DNA from: Lapidilactobacillus bayanensis
Lineage (GTDB): Bacteria; Bacillota; Bacilli; Lactobacillales; Lactobacillaceae
Direction: 5' to 3'
Assembly: GCF_003946695.1 (NCBI RefSeq)
Contig: NZ_RHOX01000016.1
Span: 1 to 62,021 of the forward strand
Length of the DNA: 62,021 nt
Shown: piece after piece, positions 61,945 through 62,021 of the stretch
How the letters are laid out: each line of letters begins with the position of its first letter
Position numbering within the stretch: the first letter of the stretch is position 1
Notes under the pieces: model-generated
What the model was told of the DNA's origin: nothing
The model's input: only the letters and a program-made list of their open reading frames with translations
The model's database searches: none
Position numbers and translations under genes: made by a program

Positions 61945-62021
61945 GGTTCTGTTGCAAAGTTTTAAATCTACTATCAGATAAGGTAGAATAATAGAAAAAG
62001 ATAGCAGGAGGAATGACGATG
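61945..62021 (+). mobile_element. Outer end of an IS6-family (IS1216/ISS1-like) element, cut by the window edge
   Basis: Begins GGTTCTGTTGCAAAGTTT, reaches a GGAGGA ribosome site and transposase start codons (ATG at 62013 and 62019), then the window stops. Exact inverted copy of positions 1-77. Lies 9 bp upstream of repA, which reads away from it. Confidence 0.85.

Noticed and set aside
1..62021. CRISPR arrays
   Set aside because: No regularly spaced direct repeats with spacers and no cas genes were seen on either strand.

Overview
This window looks like about 62 kb of a conjugative, mosaic plasmid from a lactic acid bacterium, most likely Lactiplantibacillus plantarum or a close relative in the Lactobacillaceae. 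The grounds are the moderate GC content, strong Shine-Dalgarno sites, an ISLpl1-like IS30 element and several other lactobacillar IS types, an Asp23/AmaP stress operon, a CsbD protein, and a Gram-positive (Trs/Tra-like) type IV secretion cluster with a MobQ relaxase. The two window ends are a perfect 77-bp inverted repeat that begins with an IS6-family (IS1216/ISS1-like) terminal repeat. The window therefore stops inside two oppositely oriented copies of one IS, and it is not a simple closed circle.

Layout from left to right. About 0.1-5.6 kb: a MazEF toxin-antitoxin pair, a five-gene Asp23 envelope-stress operon, a truncated AlbA-type gene, an SGNH hydrolase and an EF-hand protein of unknown function. 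About 5.8-12.5 kb: a lipid kinase, ISLpl1, CsbD, small hypothetical genes, a long decayed intergenic stretch, and a parA-parB partition locus with repeat clusters on both sides. About 12.7-25.4 kb: three ABC export systems (HrtBA-like, TetR-controlled double-ATPase type, ABC-2 type), an IS256 element, a decayed MobV-type mob gene, an IS30 element, a Dps ferritin and a 202-bp MITE-like deletion derivative of ISLpl1. About 25.4-41.4 kb is a defence region: a serine resolvase with its res-like site, an uncharacterised gene, an IS3 element, a Gabija-type pair (gajA OLD-family nuclease, gajB UvrD-like helicase), a second res-like site, two more IS30 elements, a TetR-dehydrogenase pair, a remnant of another helicase, and a complete FokI-type type IIS restriction-modification system. 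About 41.8-59.1 kb is one long leftward conjugation operon (LtrC/ArdC-like protein, topoisomerase, VirB6-, VirD4-, lysozyme-, EssB-, VirB4- and VirB2-like proteins, relaxase), followed by oriT, two small coiled-coil genes, a DinJ/PemK-like toxin-antitoxin pair and a RepA initiator gene.

How it fits together: the right third provides transfer (oriT, relaxase, coupling protein, T4SS) and replication. parAB and two toxin-antitoxin modules provide maintenance. The middle carries cargo: phage and DNA defence (Gabija, FokI-like R-M), stress genes (Asp23, Dps, CsbD) and exporters. The most interesting points are that Gabija lies between two direct copies of a resolvase res/promoter element, so that its promoter appears to be a resolvase-type promoter; the FokI-like system has a terminator hairpin between R and M; the antirestriction-like protein and a toxin share a C-terminal tail; and RepA is interrupted by an in-frame stop and has an IS only 9 bp before its start codon. 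All calls rest on reading the sequence and recalling families; no database search was run.
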